Of a stretch of 64,000 bases of DNA, positions 37,018-50,110 are shown piece after piece. Source of the stretch: Prinia subflava (taxonomy: Eukaryota; Chordata; Aves; Passeriformes; Cisticolidae); NCBI RefSeq assembly GCF_021018805.1, contig NC_086283.1, forward strand, positions 15,761,162 to 15,825,161. The letters are read 5' to 3'. The position numbers and the translations under genes are program-made. The notes below the pieces were generated by a model. The model did not search any database. It worked only from the letters and a program-made list of their open reading frames with translations, and was not told the origin of the DNA. The first letter of the stretch is position 1. Every line of letters starts with the position of its first letter.

Positions 37018-40000
37018 CCTAGCAGTGTGTGAAAAATAATTAGGCTTTTTCTCTTACTCCATATCACTTCACATTTATCTAACTTAGATTGTAGCTGCTA
37101 CCCAACTGCATTGCTGATAGGTTTATTCAGTCCTGTTTGAGTGTGGATACCAGCTATCCTAGTTGCTCATTTTGTTAATACTGAATTAACAGAGCTTTTC
37201 TTTAGTCCCCAGAGGGAGAGCTTAAGGGATGATGGGGTTAGTTTCAGATACTAAGAGGTGAGGTGTTAGATAATTATTTGACCTGTAATTTGCCTCATAT
37301 AGAACATCTGAGGTGCAATCCTTACTTGTCACACAAGTGTTACCATCAGTGTACCTGGGTAACAATGTGTGAAGTTTTACTGTTTGTTTGGGTTTGGTTT
37401 TTTTTAACTTTTAAAATTTATTTATTTATTGCTAGTAGAAGAGTGACAGGATAGTTCTTAGGTCTCCATGAACTGTTTGACCTAATCTTGGAATCATGTC
37501 TTCTTTCACACTGAACTTATCAAAACTTTTAGTGAGGTTTCTTTGAAGCTATAAAAAAGTTGTGTTTGGGTTAGAGGAAAAGCAGATGAGAATGACTAAG
37601 AGATAAGGAACAGACCAGCAGTGTATGCTTCATTTCTGCATTAACTGAGTGAAACGTGGATGTTTTAACTAAGCTTTATTTTTCAGATTTTGAATTCATT
37701 GGAGCTTCAATCTAAATCATCCACTGGTGGGTGCATATGAATTTAAAGTAAATGTAATAGTCAAATGAAGTAAAGTGTTGTAAAACTACCTCAGTGTTTT
37801 TCACGTTGTCTGTTACCATAGCATCTAAACAGTTATGGCATAGCAGCACTGGCAGCTGGTGCTGGCTATGAGAATACTCAAATCTTTAATAAGAAACTTC
37901 TGGATTTGATATTAACAGGCTTTCAGGCCATTCTTATTAGCACCCACCTACCTTTTTTGCTTGTGTTCAGCAGATTTTTGCACAGACCTGACAGGATTTT
38001 GTAGTCAAAAAAAAAGAGAAGCACTAAAGATGGTTTTCAATCTGGGGTCATTGACACTGCTGCATGGACTACATGAAATACATATTCACGAGGCTGTCCA
38101 AAGTGCAGCAAGTACCCTAATACAATGCAGTGCTTGGTTTAATTGCCTGAGGTATTTATTAGTATTGTATTCACTGTTAATGAACCAAAGTGCCTTGCTA
38201 TGTTAGCAGTTTGATCACTGATAATGAAACAAACTGGCAAAATTTGTTTGTGGTTAGCAGTATTTAGTAAGTATTTGATGCAGATTAGGTTGAATGAGAT
38301 TACTTTGACACTGTTACCTTCAGAGAGTCTCAGGTTTAAAAAAAATGGTCATTGGAAAGAAATTATGATCTGCTGAGACGGATTTATATAAACTGTAGGT
38401 CATTCAGAAACCTTGCAGTTCCTAAGGTTACATGTCTTTCTTCAACTCACCTTCCCCTGAAAGCTAAACAGTCAGGTTTCTGTCTCATTTTATCTGGGGG
38501 ATCTAAAACATGTAATTCAGGCATATTAGATACTGTCTGAGCCTGCAGAAAACCTGAAATGGCCAAAAGGGGCTGCTGGGCAATGCAGTCAGTCAGGTTG
38601 TACAGACAGGACAACAGGGCAGAGCTAGACAGCGTATGGTGCCCGTGTTTTTTAGGAATAAGACTGCCCATTATCTGTCATGGATAACAGTGTGGTGACT
38701 GAGCTGCTTGTGCTTAGCTGCCCATTCCTTTTGCTCTTTCCCAAGAGACCATCAGAAGAGGAAGCTCTTGGCTGGGAAGCTGCTGAAACAGGAATAATTG
38801 AGCCAAGGCTGCAAAGAACAGGAATAGAGAATCTGGATGTAAAAATGAGCAGGAAACTTTTATTGTCCTATTTTGACTCTAACTGCTGTAAACTAAGAGA
38901 AATTCAACAGTCCTGGTCCAGTGATTAGAGCAAGACCATCTGGATAGAGACTGACTCCCAAACACCAGTGCCAGCTCACACATCTTTAGTAAATATTTGT
39001 GGATGGATGGCCCAACTCATCCAAGATCTGTCTTGGAATCATTCACTCTTCTGGAGCTATAGGAGCTGCTGAGCTTAAGGAATTTACTCCTGCATTTTTT
39101 GTGTCAGTTTTTTCCTCAGTCCTCCTTCTGGTGGACTTTTGAGAGTTGAGAGCTTCTTTTTAAAAAAAAAAATCAGAAATTACTGAAGAATTGCCTTTTC
39201 TTGTGAAATTCCTTGGAGCTTGTAGGAATACCACTATTAAACATTTTCATGCCAACGGGTTGGAAAAAGAAACCTGTAAATCTCACCCTGTGAAGGAACA
39301 ACAGTTCATTTATTTTGTGAAGAATCTGACTGGAAAGGGAGTGTTTGACAAGAAAACTGAGTCCTTTTATTAATTACAGGCAGCTAGAGGAGTACCATGG
39401 ATATCTTCAAATGGTACTTCCCACCTACCTTACGCAAAATGGCATGGTCTGCCTCTGCAGGGAAATGTCTCCACAGTCTAAAGAAAGAGCCTAGTTGACA
39501 AGATTAGCCAAAATCCCACGTGGGGCTGCTAGAATGGCTACTTTAGGCTAAGCATGACCTTTGAGATATTCAGCATAAAAATGGGATATCACAGCCTCTT
39601 TCTGAAAACCACACTTAGCAGTGCTTAAAACACAGTCCTTACATTGTGGTTAAACCAACAGACAAAGATCTGCAATGTCTTGGTCCACAAAGACTACATT
39701 GAACAAGGTGATGGAAGTTGAAGGAAGTGCTGCATCTCCTGCTTGTAGGAGAGAGGAGTCTTCCTAAGCTGACTTCACCAGGACCAGTTCAGTTCTGACG
39801 CATGTTACCTGTTCAAATACCAACACCTCACATCATGTAAGCCTCCAAGACTATATACATAAGTATGTGCAACACAGAAAGTAGTCCTCAGAAATCCAAA
39901 CCAGTCAACTTCTTTTGATTTTCACACAGGACTTCACTTTCTGTATCTCACAGCGAGGGCACAACTGCCTTATGCAGAGGATTTTGCAGAATGTTAGTCT

Positions 40001-41020
40001 TGCAATGAGACACCTAGAAAAAGGTATTTTAAATGTCTATTCCATCATGCTCCTGCTTATACTTATGCTGTACCTCAGTTTATATAAATGACACCTTTAT
40101 CATCTGGAGCCTTCCCCTGAAGTCCACCACAGATGCAATATGAGTCCCTACCTCCTTCAACAGCCCTCCAGCCCTCAGTGTGGACCTTTACTAAACACTA
40201 CAGCAGCACCCTGATGGACAAAACGCATGTAAGCAGACCCATAACACATGAACATCATATGTAAGCCCTGCCTACACATCTCTGCTCCTTCAAGGCCTTG
40301 TCCTCCACGGGGTCATTACAAGACCTGGGCCTTACATATCCCATGTGCAATATACTTTAGCAAGCACATCAAATACCCACAAGGAAATTGCATGTGTGAA
40401 AACAACCAACCAAACAGACACCAGAATGAGTGAATAACTGATGGAAAACAGACATGCTCAAAGATCTGGGAAAGAATATTTCTTACAAACCCTTTGTTTA
40501 ATTTTTTCCTGTTATGTTCTTATCTTCAAGGGAAGCCTGAGAAATGCCTCAAAATAAGCACCTGGGAACTACAACTCATAATACTATTGGAAATAAAGTA
40601 TTGATTAGAGAAATATTACTTTCATAGCGCATTTCATAGCACTTCGTGTTTCCATGACTGCTAATTCTCTCAAGTTCAATTAATGATCAATCACCGCTCT
40701 CTTCTTCCCACAAGAGATACATATCTTATCATCTGTTTTGTTGCAGGTGTTTCTGAGGTACCTGCTGCATTTTCTGTCAAATGATCTAGCCGATTAACAA
40801 ATTCAAAGTGGTAGTTCTCAGCCTCCATGAAACTCCAAAGACCTCTGCATTTCTTTCAAGCTTGAAGAAGAACCTGTACACTTGAAAGCTTGTCAGTTTT
40901 GACTATACCAGTAATTAAAAAAAACACCATACCCCAAACTTCCTTCTGATTCAAATCTTGCCTGGCTTAGGAATACTCTTTTAGAGTTAATTATATAAGA
41001 TGCAATTTAAGACATGCAAG
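37018..41020. other. Non-coding DNA, no gene seen
   Basis: A GTTTGGGTTTGG-type G/T tract followed by T lies near 37382-37400. An A9-10 run is near 39163. The segment 39400-40440 is relatively rich in A and C on the + strand, but no LTR or transposon signature was recognised. Confidence 0.55.
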
Positions 41021-41085
41021 TCACAGGATCACAGAATAGTTAAGGTTGGAAGGAGCCTCTTAAGATCATCTAATCCAAACTCCAA
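41021..41085 (-). mobile_element. CR1 LINE, short 3' terminal fragment (antisense)
   Basis: The + strand reads TCACAGGATCACAGAATAG, then GGTTGGAAGGAGCCTCTTAAG and ATCATCTAATCCAAAC. This is the complement of the CR1 3' terminus, including the repeated ATCACAGAAT-type end that primes CR1 insertion. Only about 65 bases are recognisable, so it is a severely 5'-truncated copy. Similarity fades into unique sequence after about 41085. Confidence 0.92.
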
Positions 41086-43829
41086 TCTTTTAAATGCTCA
41101 AATGAATGTAAAAAGTATTGTGTGAAAGTTACACAGTCTTTATTTGTCACGCCATTCAAGCAGATTTTAATCATCAGAAACTGGACTTCTTTCCTTTGCA
41201 AATATTTCTGAACATGAAAACAATTCCTGAAGTTGGATAAAGCTGCCTGTAGCCCATACTTTTAAATAGAGTAAAAATATACATTGTTTGTGTTTCTAGT
41301 GGTTGCACTTACTTGCTCAGTTCTGATCCAGCTTACTCTTTCTTCTCTGGGGTTTGTTTAGTGACCGAGAAAAAGCCCAATATGGTCGACTTGAAACGCT
41401 TTGGGTAAACTGTATTTCGATTTTTTGTGTATTTTGCAGATGTGCTCAAAATCTGAAGCAGCTGTGGGTACAAAGGTGGGTCTGTCTGTTAGTTACTGTT
41501 TACTCGAGGATATTGGTGACGGCCTTGGTGGTAGCACTGGTTCCGGGCTTTGAGATTTGAGGCTTGGCAGACAACTCTCTTCTTGTCTCTGGGAAATAGG
41601 GAGTGTGGGAATAGGCTCCACAGTGGGAAGGCCCTGTCTTGTGCCTTCATAAAAATGCTTTTCCTGCCTGTGTTTTCCTCTGTAGGGCTATTTGTTCGAA
41701 TGATTTGTTGGTACTTAAAGAGCAGGCCAGTGTATAATGCTGTCTAATGTCATCAATTTTCTACATTTCAAACACACTTGGATAAACCTTTCAGGGAATA
41801 AATATAACACCAAAGCCCAGCAGTTGAAGCTTAAATCACTTGTACACAATGTGGTCTGATTTTTTCTTAATCTATCTGCACTTGCTGTGGGGGAACTGGG
41901 CTAAATTTGCAACAGAGAAAGTATGCTGCATTACATTTACAGGTTTCACAGCCTTGGGCATGGGAGAATCGGAATTGAAGCACTTTTTCCCCTTCCCATC
42001 TCCTGCATTGACTGGTCGTCTGAAAGAAAAAAGAATATCATTAATTCAGACAGCGATGAGTGTTGTTAGTTGGCACATCCAAGTCCAGAATATCAAAAAG
42101 ATGAGCAACACATAAATCCTCCTGCCCTTAAATATGGTAAAACTTAAAACATCCCTGAACTGTGCACTGTACCAGCTGATGGCTGGGATGAATCAGAGCA
42201 ACCATATGGCAGGGAGGGAGTTGAAAGATGAAGCAGGAGGCTTAATTTTCTAAGCTTAAGAAAGAGTGTCAAATAGTCACGAAAATAAATAAATAAATGA
42301 GTAGATAAATTGATATTGGAAACCATCTGAGTTCAAGAGAACAGTGTTTTGAGTTGGTTACATACACAGGCTTATCACACAAACACACCCAGTGTTTTTT
42401 GGATGCTGTGCTCATCTGCTCTTTTGAGCAGCCTGCCGAACACATTGGGTATATAAATATCCTGCTCTGTGAAACAGTCTGTCTGCTGCTTATAATTCCA
42501 GCAACGATAACATGTGCTGGTTTGCTGTGGCAGGGTCACCTCAGGTGCAGTGGTGAAGCAAGGGGATTTTGTGGCACATTTGGGATTTTTGTGCATAGGA
42601 AGGAATTGCTGATGTTATTTCATTGAGACACTAGAGTAGAATATTACTGTGCCTCTTAATTTAGACACAGCCTTTGTTGGTTTGAGATTACAGTGTCCCT
42701 TTCAGAGTACTTTACTGATGCAGCAATTTCTGGGCTGCTCTGTGGTCAGCTGTCTATTACAAGCATTAGGTATGGCCTGTGACATTTTGTTGGCAAATAA
42801 GAGACAGACTTTCCTGCACGTGAGAGTAAGCAGGAAGAAGAGATTAGTCTTTTGATGGTTTAGAGCTACCTGATTTGAACTTTAAAAGAATCCTGTCCAT
42901 TCAATATCTCTTTAAAGAAATAGCACTATATGTATCTATAATTTCATGAGGACCTATAGCAAGCATTTCCTATTAGCTATTTCACTTTATAGAAAAAGCC
43001 TAGATGTACCTCTTTGCAATTTCTCTGAGTCCTTTTAATATACCTTGTGCAACACTGAATCAATCACACTGAGGCTGCTGACAGGGAGTGGGGTGGCTCA
43101 TTTTGGTTATTTCCACAACCAGGGAACATACTCCCTGCAAAGCATCTCCAAAAGCACTCCTCTTCCTGCTAGTCCCACAAGTCATGATGAGGAGGAGCAC
43201 ACTTCCCACTTTCTCCCCGAAACTAAGAAAAGCATGTTGTGCCATGTAAAAATATTTCCATGCATCCATAGCATTGTAATAAGAGATCATTACTTCTTTT
43301 CTCAAACCAAAAGCAAAATCCTTGTGTTTGGGGTTTTTTTTCCTCAAAGCTTTTTTTTCCCCTCCAAAGTATGAGCCAAAAATTCTGCATTAGAAGCATA
43401 CTCAAAGAAAACTAGATTTCTGGTACGTTTTAATTGTCAAAATGTCCCCTATTAATGTGGCTTTATGTATACTATGGACTTCTTGAGCTGCAGGAAACAA
43501 TTTATTGGAATTAATTTGGGGGCTTTGTGGCATTTTGAGGAACTCTTGTGATCCAAAGAGTAATCTTTTAATTTCTGCACAGCATGTGCATGGCGTTTGC
43601 TACCATAGAGAGGTGAAATGAAGTCAGTAGCTGTGTGGGGGAGACTTGCTGACAACAGCAGCCACAAAACCACTTCCCCTGTTCTTGGTCCGCTGCCCTC
43701 ACAGAACCAACCCGCACAAAGAAGAGGCAGACTGGTTTGTTCTTCTCTCAGAGGGCCATTGAACATGAAACGAGCTCCTAGTGCCATGCAAAAGTCACAG
43801 ACAGCACAACTGTTATTAGGGGATAATGG
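41086..43829. other. Non-coding DNA, no gene seen
   Basis: It contains only a short AAATAAATAAATAAAT run near 42281-42297 and a GGGGTTTTTTTT tract near 43330-43342. Several overlapping frames of 60-110 codons at 43045-43800 lie on both strands and match nothing I know. Confidence 0.55.
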
Positions 43830-44180
43830 TCTTTTTGTAGCAGCGCCCTGGGCTCGGCGCTGTTTCTGCTGACTGTGAGCCGCGCAGTGTAAGGCACGAT
43901 AAGCCTATAGCCCTATCCATAGCCTGCAAACAGAGGAATGAACCTGTGACCCTCCCTCCCTTCACTGCTGCAGAAAAGCCACCTTTCTCATGTAAATGTG
44001 CCTCTTTTGTTCCCTGGTGTTAGCAGCAATGATGTCATATATTCAACCATCTCTCACTCTCCAAAGTGTATAAAGCACCCGTGAATGAAAGATGCGCAGC
44101 GGATTGAAAAGGAAATCATGTCAGATGGTCAGAACTGGAGGCCAGAGTTATTAAATATCGTGAGCCTTGCTCCCACTACC
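43830..44180. promoter_or_regulatory. Candidate regulatory element, CpG-enriched
   Basis: About eleven CpG fall in this stretch, including CTCGGCGCT, GAGCCGCGC and TGCGCAGCGG. An AGCGCC/GGCGCT dyad lies near its left edge. Sites visible on the + strand are an octamer-like ATGTAAAT (43990-43997), a CRE-like GATGTCAT (44031-44038) and a TATAAAG box (44069-44075). A TATA box with upstream factor sites could be a promoter reading right. However, no coding start or exon was recognised downstream, so a distal conserved element is equally possible. The basis is composition and motifs only. Confidence 0.3.
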
Positions 44181-47100
44181 TTTAAATGCATCCTTTTGGG
44201 GAATTGTGAGAATATGTGACGGTGGAAAAATTGTCACTTCTAGAGCATTGGAATCTCTAAATTTTTTTTTCTTAGTTTTCATTTTTTGGGTGTGTGATTC
44301 AATATTAACTAAATTTTCTCAACCAAGATATAATGTACTGCTTGTCAATATCAGTTAAAATCATGCGGTTTCAATAGGAGAGACTCACTGTAAGTGTTTT
44401 CTTTTGGCACCTAGCTGTACTTTTTGATTTATTGAGACAGGATTGCTTGCCAGTTACCACTGTGAGACCATATAAAAAAATTACAAGGACCTGAAAAGCA
44501 AAATCCGGGTGTTCAATTAAATAACCTTTGTTTCTTTCAAAGGAAAAATTCATCCAGGAAATATACAAAGTATTTTGGAAAGCAATTTAGTTTTAAATTG
44601 AAGTTGAATGGCTAATTAACCACTTGTTAAAATTCTGCTGTGGTAGGTTGACTTGGTTGTCTTGCTCTTCAAGAGGGAATAAGACTCTGAAAGTTGAGCA
44701 AGAAGAAAAAAAAATGATAACATTTCTGTAATACAACAGGGGATTTTACAAAGCATTCCCTTGTTCTATATGCCAGGATCCAGCCAGAATTAACATGTTC
44801 TAAAAATAATAAGAAAATCTGTTAATTATTTATGTCTTCTTACTTGACTATTCATTAGGTTGTGTTTGTTGTCACTGCAAAGACAAAATTCAAAAAATCG
44901 CTGCTACCAAACCTGTTCTGGTATTTTACTTTGTTACAGCAAAAAATAGACCAGAGTAAGCACAAGCTGTAAGGGAACATCTTTTTCAGCATGCAAAGGA
45001 GAGTATGGAAAACAAATAGAGGGCAGCCAAAGATGTAATAAACAGAATTTATGAACCACTACATGTACATCAGTTGTATTTGTTAGGGCTCTGAGCCTTC
45101 AAAGATTTATGCCAGGGGACTACTTGGAGTGCATAAAGTCTTTTAGTATCGTTGCCTGTGTTATCTCTGGGTGTTGAATTTGGATGTTTAGGTGTCAGTC
45201 GCAGAAATGAAAGAACTTATCAATGTACAGATAGGTAACAAACGATTTTATTATTTTTTTGTTAAAAGAGTGCCTCCTGTCAACTGACACTTCTTAAACG
45301 TAGGTCAGGTCCTCAGCTGTCACAAAACACTGGAGCTCAGCTGAAGTAAATGGGTCTTTCAGTGCATACAGAGTGAGCTTTTACTTCTCAACAAGGCCTT
45401 CAAGACAATGGAGAATACAGCATTTGAAATTCCTGAGCCAGGAAATACCAATCGTCTTGGAAAATAAGTAAGAAACCCAGAACTCTGGAGAGGACCAAAT
45501 CAGAAGGGGATAGTAATACATGGAAAGAGAAGATGGATTTGTTTCAATAGGGCACCTATCTTGTCGCAACTAAACCTGGTAATGAAATCAGTACTCATCT
45601 GTGTGAGTTCCCCAAAGGTTCACATGGGGAGGTATACCAGGTAGCCCCCTGAAACAGGAGAGAATCAGGTGCTTGTGAAGTGTGTACAGGACCCCACAGA
45701 GTGCAGAAGATGCAGATGAATGAAACTTTTATTGCCCAGCAGAGCTGCATATCCATCAGGCTGTCTGCTTTTCAGAAAGGTGCTGCTCTTTTCTGTAACT
45801 TGTTTGTTGGTTTGTTTTAGGTTTGTTTTGGGGTTTTTTCCTCACTTTGTGCGGCAAAACCTGTAAGACTCTTTTGACCAGACAAAAGAAACTGAAAATG
45901 GATGTGACCTTCTCTTGTAATGATTCAAGTAGTTGTCCTGGATAGCTAATGCTGAGTGATGTACAGCAGTGGGGAATGGGTTCAGGCTTTCTAAGTAAGG
46001 ATATTCTCTTTTTTACTTTAAACAGTCACCACATAATACCATGAATGTGAAAGTTTAAGAGCTTATGAAGTGCACTAGCTTGCATGACTTCATGTAATGA
46101 TTCATTCAGGAAGAGGAGCAGTTTGTAATATTTAATCTGTTGATTACTAGAAAGCATTCAGATTACAGAAAATATTAATGAATTAATGCTCTTTTAAAAA
46201 TCTTGCTTAATGTTACTCTTCAAGCAGTAACACTTTGAGTGCTTAACATGATGCTGAGCTTTAGAATTTGGTTGTTCAATTTCATTTTTTTATCCATTCC
46301 AGTGCACCCACTTGGAGAACAGGGTCTTAATGGAGGGCAAGTGACAGTTTGAGCTCCAGGTCCAATGTAAGTTCATCTAATTGTTGGAAATAACAATTTA
46401 AAAAACCAAAACCAAAGCAAATCGCATCCCATGTAACATGCCTGTTCCTTCCAATCTGACTATCTAATTGTCACCATTTCTGATGATTGATATCCAAAAA
46501 AATCATGGTAGAAAACAATCAAAAGACATTTTTGCAAATGCTGAATACTCACCTGAAATACTCTGTTCCATTTATCCAGTCATGACAGCTGGTAACAAAA
46601 GAAATGGTGTCCTCTTAGAACTTAACTTTCTGATAGTATGTTCTGGGGATGACCTTGCATTATGATAAGGCATTTGCCACTGGAAGAAATTAATTCCAAA
46701 GCTTCTGATGCCTTCTGACCAAATGGACAATGCCTGTTACTGATTGTAACTTTGTTACATTGATATCAGAAATCCTTTAATTGTTATATTCAGTGTAAAA
46801 TGAAAGGCAGAGAGGTAACTACAGTTCAGAAACCAGAGGGTGGAAAACGGTAGATGGAGGAAAGCCTCTCATCAGGACCTCTAAAATGCTAAGTTCTAAG
46901 GGCCAAATGCTGCAAAGCCTCCTGTCTATAAGGCTAGACCTACAAAGCTAGATCTTAGTAAGATCCAGTACCAAAACAAGCTAACAGCATCTGCCCTTTG
47001 TCCTGTAGTTCACCAGAATGTATTTTTCCTCATTTTTGTGTTGTAATTTAATTCAGCTGTATGTAGTTGTTTCAAAACAATGTATATTTTGTTACATATC

Positions 47101-49027
47101 CTCTGTTATCTAAAGCTATAGTATAGGGGAAACAAAGGGAAAATAACTGACACCTAACAGCTTCCAGAGAAAACAGTCAGTGTTTTTACAAGAAGGAAAG
47201 GGAAGACTGAGACATAAAACAGAAAACAAAGACTTTTATGATGGGCTTTAAAATAAGAATCATAAAAGTGATGATGGTAGCAAAGAAGTCAAAAAAGTTG
47301 AACCTGAAAGAGAAAACAATATTTAGGAATGAAAACAGAGAAAAAAATATGCCAAGGTCATATGAAAGGGATAAACAGAGAAAGACAAGGAGACAGGAAG
47401 AGTTTGTTTGAGCACAGCAACTTCTATCACAATTCAAGCAGATATGCAAAGAATAAGGAAGAAATGTAAGAACAAAACAAATAAATACAGTAACTGGAAA
47501 AGAACAGATGTGCACAGTTGTTTTATCTCCACTGAAACTACAAAGCAAAAAGAGGGCTTTTGAAGAACAACTTTTTAAAAAAAGAACAGCAGAAACCTGC
47601 CTGGCAATTCATCTGACTTGCAGAAAGTTTAGAAAGAATAGTAAAATAAGCTGTGAATGTGTTTCTGACCAATCTTGATCTCTGGCAAGAATGTATGACT
47701 GCTTTTGCTCGAAAATGTTGTCTGGTTAAATCCTTATGGTGTAATAATTTTCTGTACATGAGCATAGAAGACTGAAAATCCTGATATACAAATGGAAGCT
47801 TAGTATTGTTTATCAGTTGCTCTAGCAAAACAGAAATATTTCATGTTATATGCAGTACAAGCAAGGATGTGACATAAATCTCTATGTACTTCTAGAGTAA
47901 AGGAAGTAGATTCCAAAACTTCAAGGATACACTGCCATGTATTTGGAGCTTGTGATCACATTATAAAGATGCAGTTTCCAGGCTACTTCTTACATTATGA
48001 CACAAAGAGCAAGTTTTGCCCTTTTCTTTAAGAGTGCAGTTTATGCTATTCCCCCAAATAACTTTGGACAATTGCCTTTGAATTATCTGTAATGTAGTGC
48101 CTAGCACAGTGCTGATTTTACATCTATTGGAATAACATAAGGAATACATAATAGGCTTCCTAAGTGAAACAATAGCTTCAGTCATCTGGAAATTGTTGTA
48201 AGGTTTATATTTCCACTTCTGATTTTCCTAAAGCATTCTTATGAAGCATTCAGTGCAAAACTTCAGAGTACAAGAATAACCCATGTACACTTGCTTGTCT
48301 GTGTGACATGTCCAGAAACTTATACTTTTTTGTTTGTTTGTATTGGTTTGGTTTGGTTTGGTTTATTTTTCCCGAAGGGAAAACATTTTGAGTCCTGTAG
48401 CAGTGACAGGCATACTAAATAGTCTTTCTCTGCTACTGCACAGCCCATCTCTTTAGCACTTCATATGAAAAGTTGCATCCAAGTCTCTGGGTGCTGTGTC
48501 ATATCCTGAAACATCACTCAGCAGCCACTGCTTCCACCTGAACAATTCCCCAGACTTGTTGCAGCAAAGACTTTGTCTTCAGATATTGAGTTCCCATTTA
48601 AAAATGCATAATGCTTATTTCTATTTCAGTAAGTTCATTTCACTTTCAGCAAAAATCTGGTGATATGCATGGGCCCTAAATTATTAATTATCTTCTGTCC
48701 AAGCAGTACTGGTCTTCCCTCTTCCAAAACTATTGTTAAGATAATTGTTTGCTCCTGAATAGTCTAAAGACAAGTGTAGACAGGCCACTCCTCTAGGAGG
48801 TAGAAGACAGGTATGAAAGGACCCCATCCTGGGCAGAAGTAAAAAATAGCATTCGTTTCTGGGTAGAACCATGATGGCTGTGTTTATTGAACAATACAAT
48901 TTATGGTGGAGAATTTTTCAAAATTCCAAAATTTTTTTTACAGTGTCTCAATGTTTCTCAGCTTAGTGGCAAAGTTCACACTGATGTTTCTTCTGCTGGA
49001 CAGTTGTCCAACAGAATGTTTGAGAAT
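44181..49027. other. Non-coding DNA, no gene seen
   Basis: GTTTG/GGTTT tracts lie near 45800-45840 and 48330-48365, the latter a (GGTTT)n microsatellite of about four to five units. A run of ATTA/TTAAT cores lies near 46090-46190. The 120-codon - strand frame at 47186-47548 is Phe/Leu-rich because it reads A-rich + strand sequence in reverse; it is not supported as a gene. Confidence 0.55.
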
Positions 49028-49096
49028 GCTTCTGGAGTGATGAACTTATGACTGTCTGCCTTGATTGCAGACAGTCATAAGTTCATTGCAGAATGC
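49028..49096. other. Strong hairpin-forming inverted repeat
   Basis: The left arm at 49040-49059 (ATGAACTTATGACTGTCTGC) is matched exactly over 20 bases by the right arm at 49067-49086, with a 7-base spacer. Outside the arms, GCTTCTG (49028-49034) can pair with most of CAGAATGC (49089-49096) after a short bulge, giving a stem of about 27-30 pairs. An RNA from either strand would fold into a precursor of roughly 70 bases, the size of an animal pre-miRNA. Perfect arm identity is more than usual for a miRNA precursor and also fits a recent template-switch inversion. I do not recognise the arm as a known miRNA. Confidence 0.85.
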
Positions 49097-49329
49097 AGAT
49101 TGCAACTGCCAGTTGACCTGATTAATTCACCCACACCTCTTTTAAACAAAGGTTGTTTTGTAAAGGATGGGTAGGCAATGGCAACCTAGCCTCAGTCATG
49201 CAATCCATGTGCTTCTGTTGTCAGCACAGTTTATTCCCCTTTGAAGGCACCTCCCTGGAAGTCAGACGTGGATCACATTTGCTGGGCTACACTGTACAGT
49301 ATCGAATCTGAATTTCCTGTACTCTTTCT
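49097..49329. other. Non-coding DNA, no feature seen
   Basis: Unique sequence between the hairpin and the candidate enhancer block. Nothing recognised. Confidence 0.5.
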
Positions 49330-49600
49330 TTTTGAATCAGCAACCCTAACAATGAACTTACCCAGAGCACCCGAGGGGACAGGCAAGGATAAAAACCCTC
49401 ATTGAGAAGGAGCTATCAATTAGCAGACACACATTTACTATTCAAGCTGCATTATAAAGTAATTAAATGTAAGCAGTCCTTCATTCAAAGCTTCAGGGGC
49501 AAGTAAATAAACTTAGTGGAAGCCACAGCAATTAAATGAAGACATGGCATGGGCAGTCAACAGCAGTAAAAACTTATAGAAGATAAACTCTTTCATATTA
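49330..49600. promoter_or_regulatory. Candidate enhancer-like element with clustered homeodomain sites
   Basis: Several developmental-factor-like sites are packed together: CAATTAG (49417-49423), GTAATTAAATG (49459-49469), a forkhead-like GTAAATAAAC (49503-49512) and CAATTAAATG (49529-49538). The repeated ATTAAATG core at similar spacing is notable. The block is free of simple repeats and has no open frame of note. Dense clustering of such sites is typical of conserved vertebrate enhancers in gene deserts, but conservation itself could not be tested. Confidence 0.3.
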
Positions 49601-50110
49601 GGCTTGGGGAGGGGGCTTTGCAGTGGACTCCGAGTGCAGAAACCTTGCTCTAGACTTTGCTCATGGCATTGTGCAGTTGACTTTTGTCCTTAACAAAGGG
49701 CTGGGGTTATAAAACCACAGTGAAACCTTTGCAAGCTGACAAGACTTATTATCTGGGCACAGGGTGAATTTTTCAAGGCATTACAAGTGAATGATTAGTT
49801 TACATGTTCCAATGAATTAAACTAGACTACTTAAAAGACAGGGAAGTTTCATGGTGTGGGCATGCATAATTAGAGCAGCCGTGCAAGATAATTTCTCTTT
49901 GCTGATGCCAGTGGAAGACAGGGACATAAACCATAGTGTCTTTACCAAAGCGATTTGGTTTCATCTGGGCCAAAGGTATTCAAGTGCTCTTGTTGAAATG
50001 ACAGTGGTATTGCATGATATTCCAAAGGGACAAGTTAAAATTTCATTTGTGCCAAGAGTATGCACTGCCAAACACTGTCTTGGTGTGTTTGAGCTTTCTC
50101 ACGTTTAACG
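49601..50110. other. Unassigned; 85-codon open frame within
   Basis: A + strand frame at 49851-50108 stays open for 85 codons. The translation resembles no family I know, has no visible splice or start context and is probably chance. The left part (49790-49890) continues the A/T-rich, homeodomain-site-like character of the preceding block (for example GCATAATTAG). Confidence 0.3.

Noticed and set aside
47186..47548. 120-codon Phe/Leu-rich - strand frame that looks membrane-like
   Set aside because: The hydrophobicity follows from A-rich + strand sequence read in reverse; no family resemblance and no gene context.
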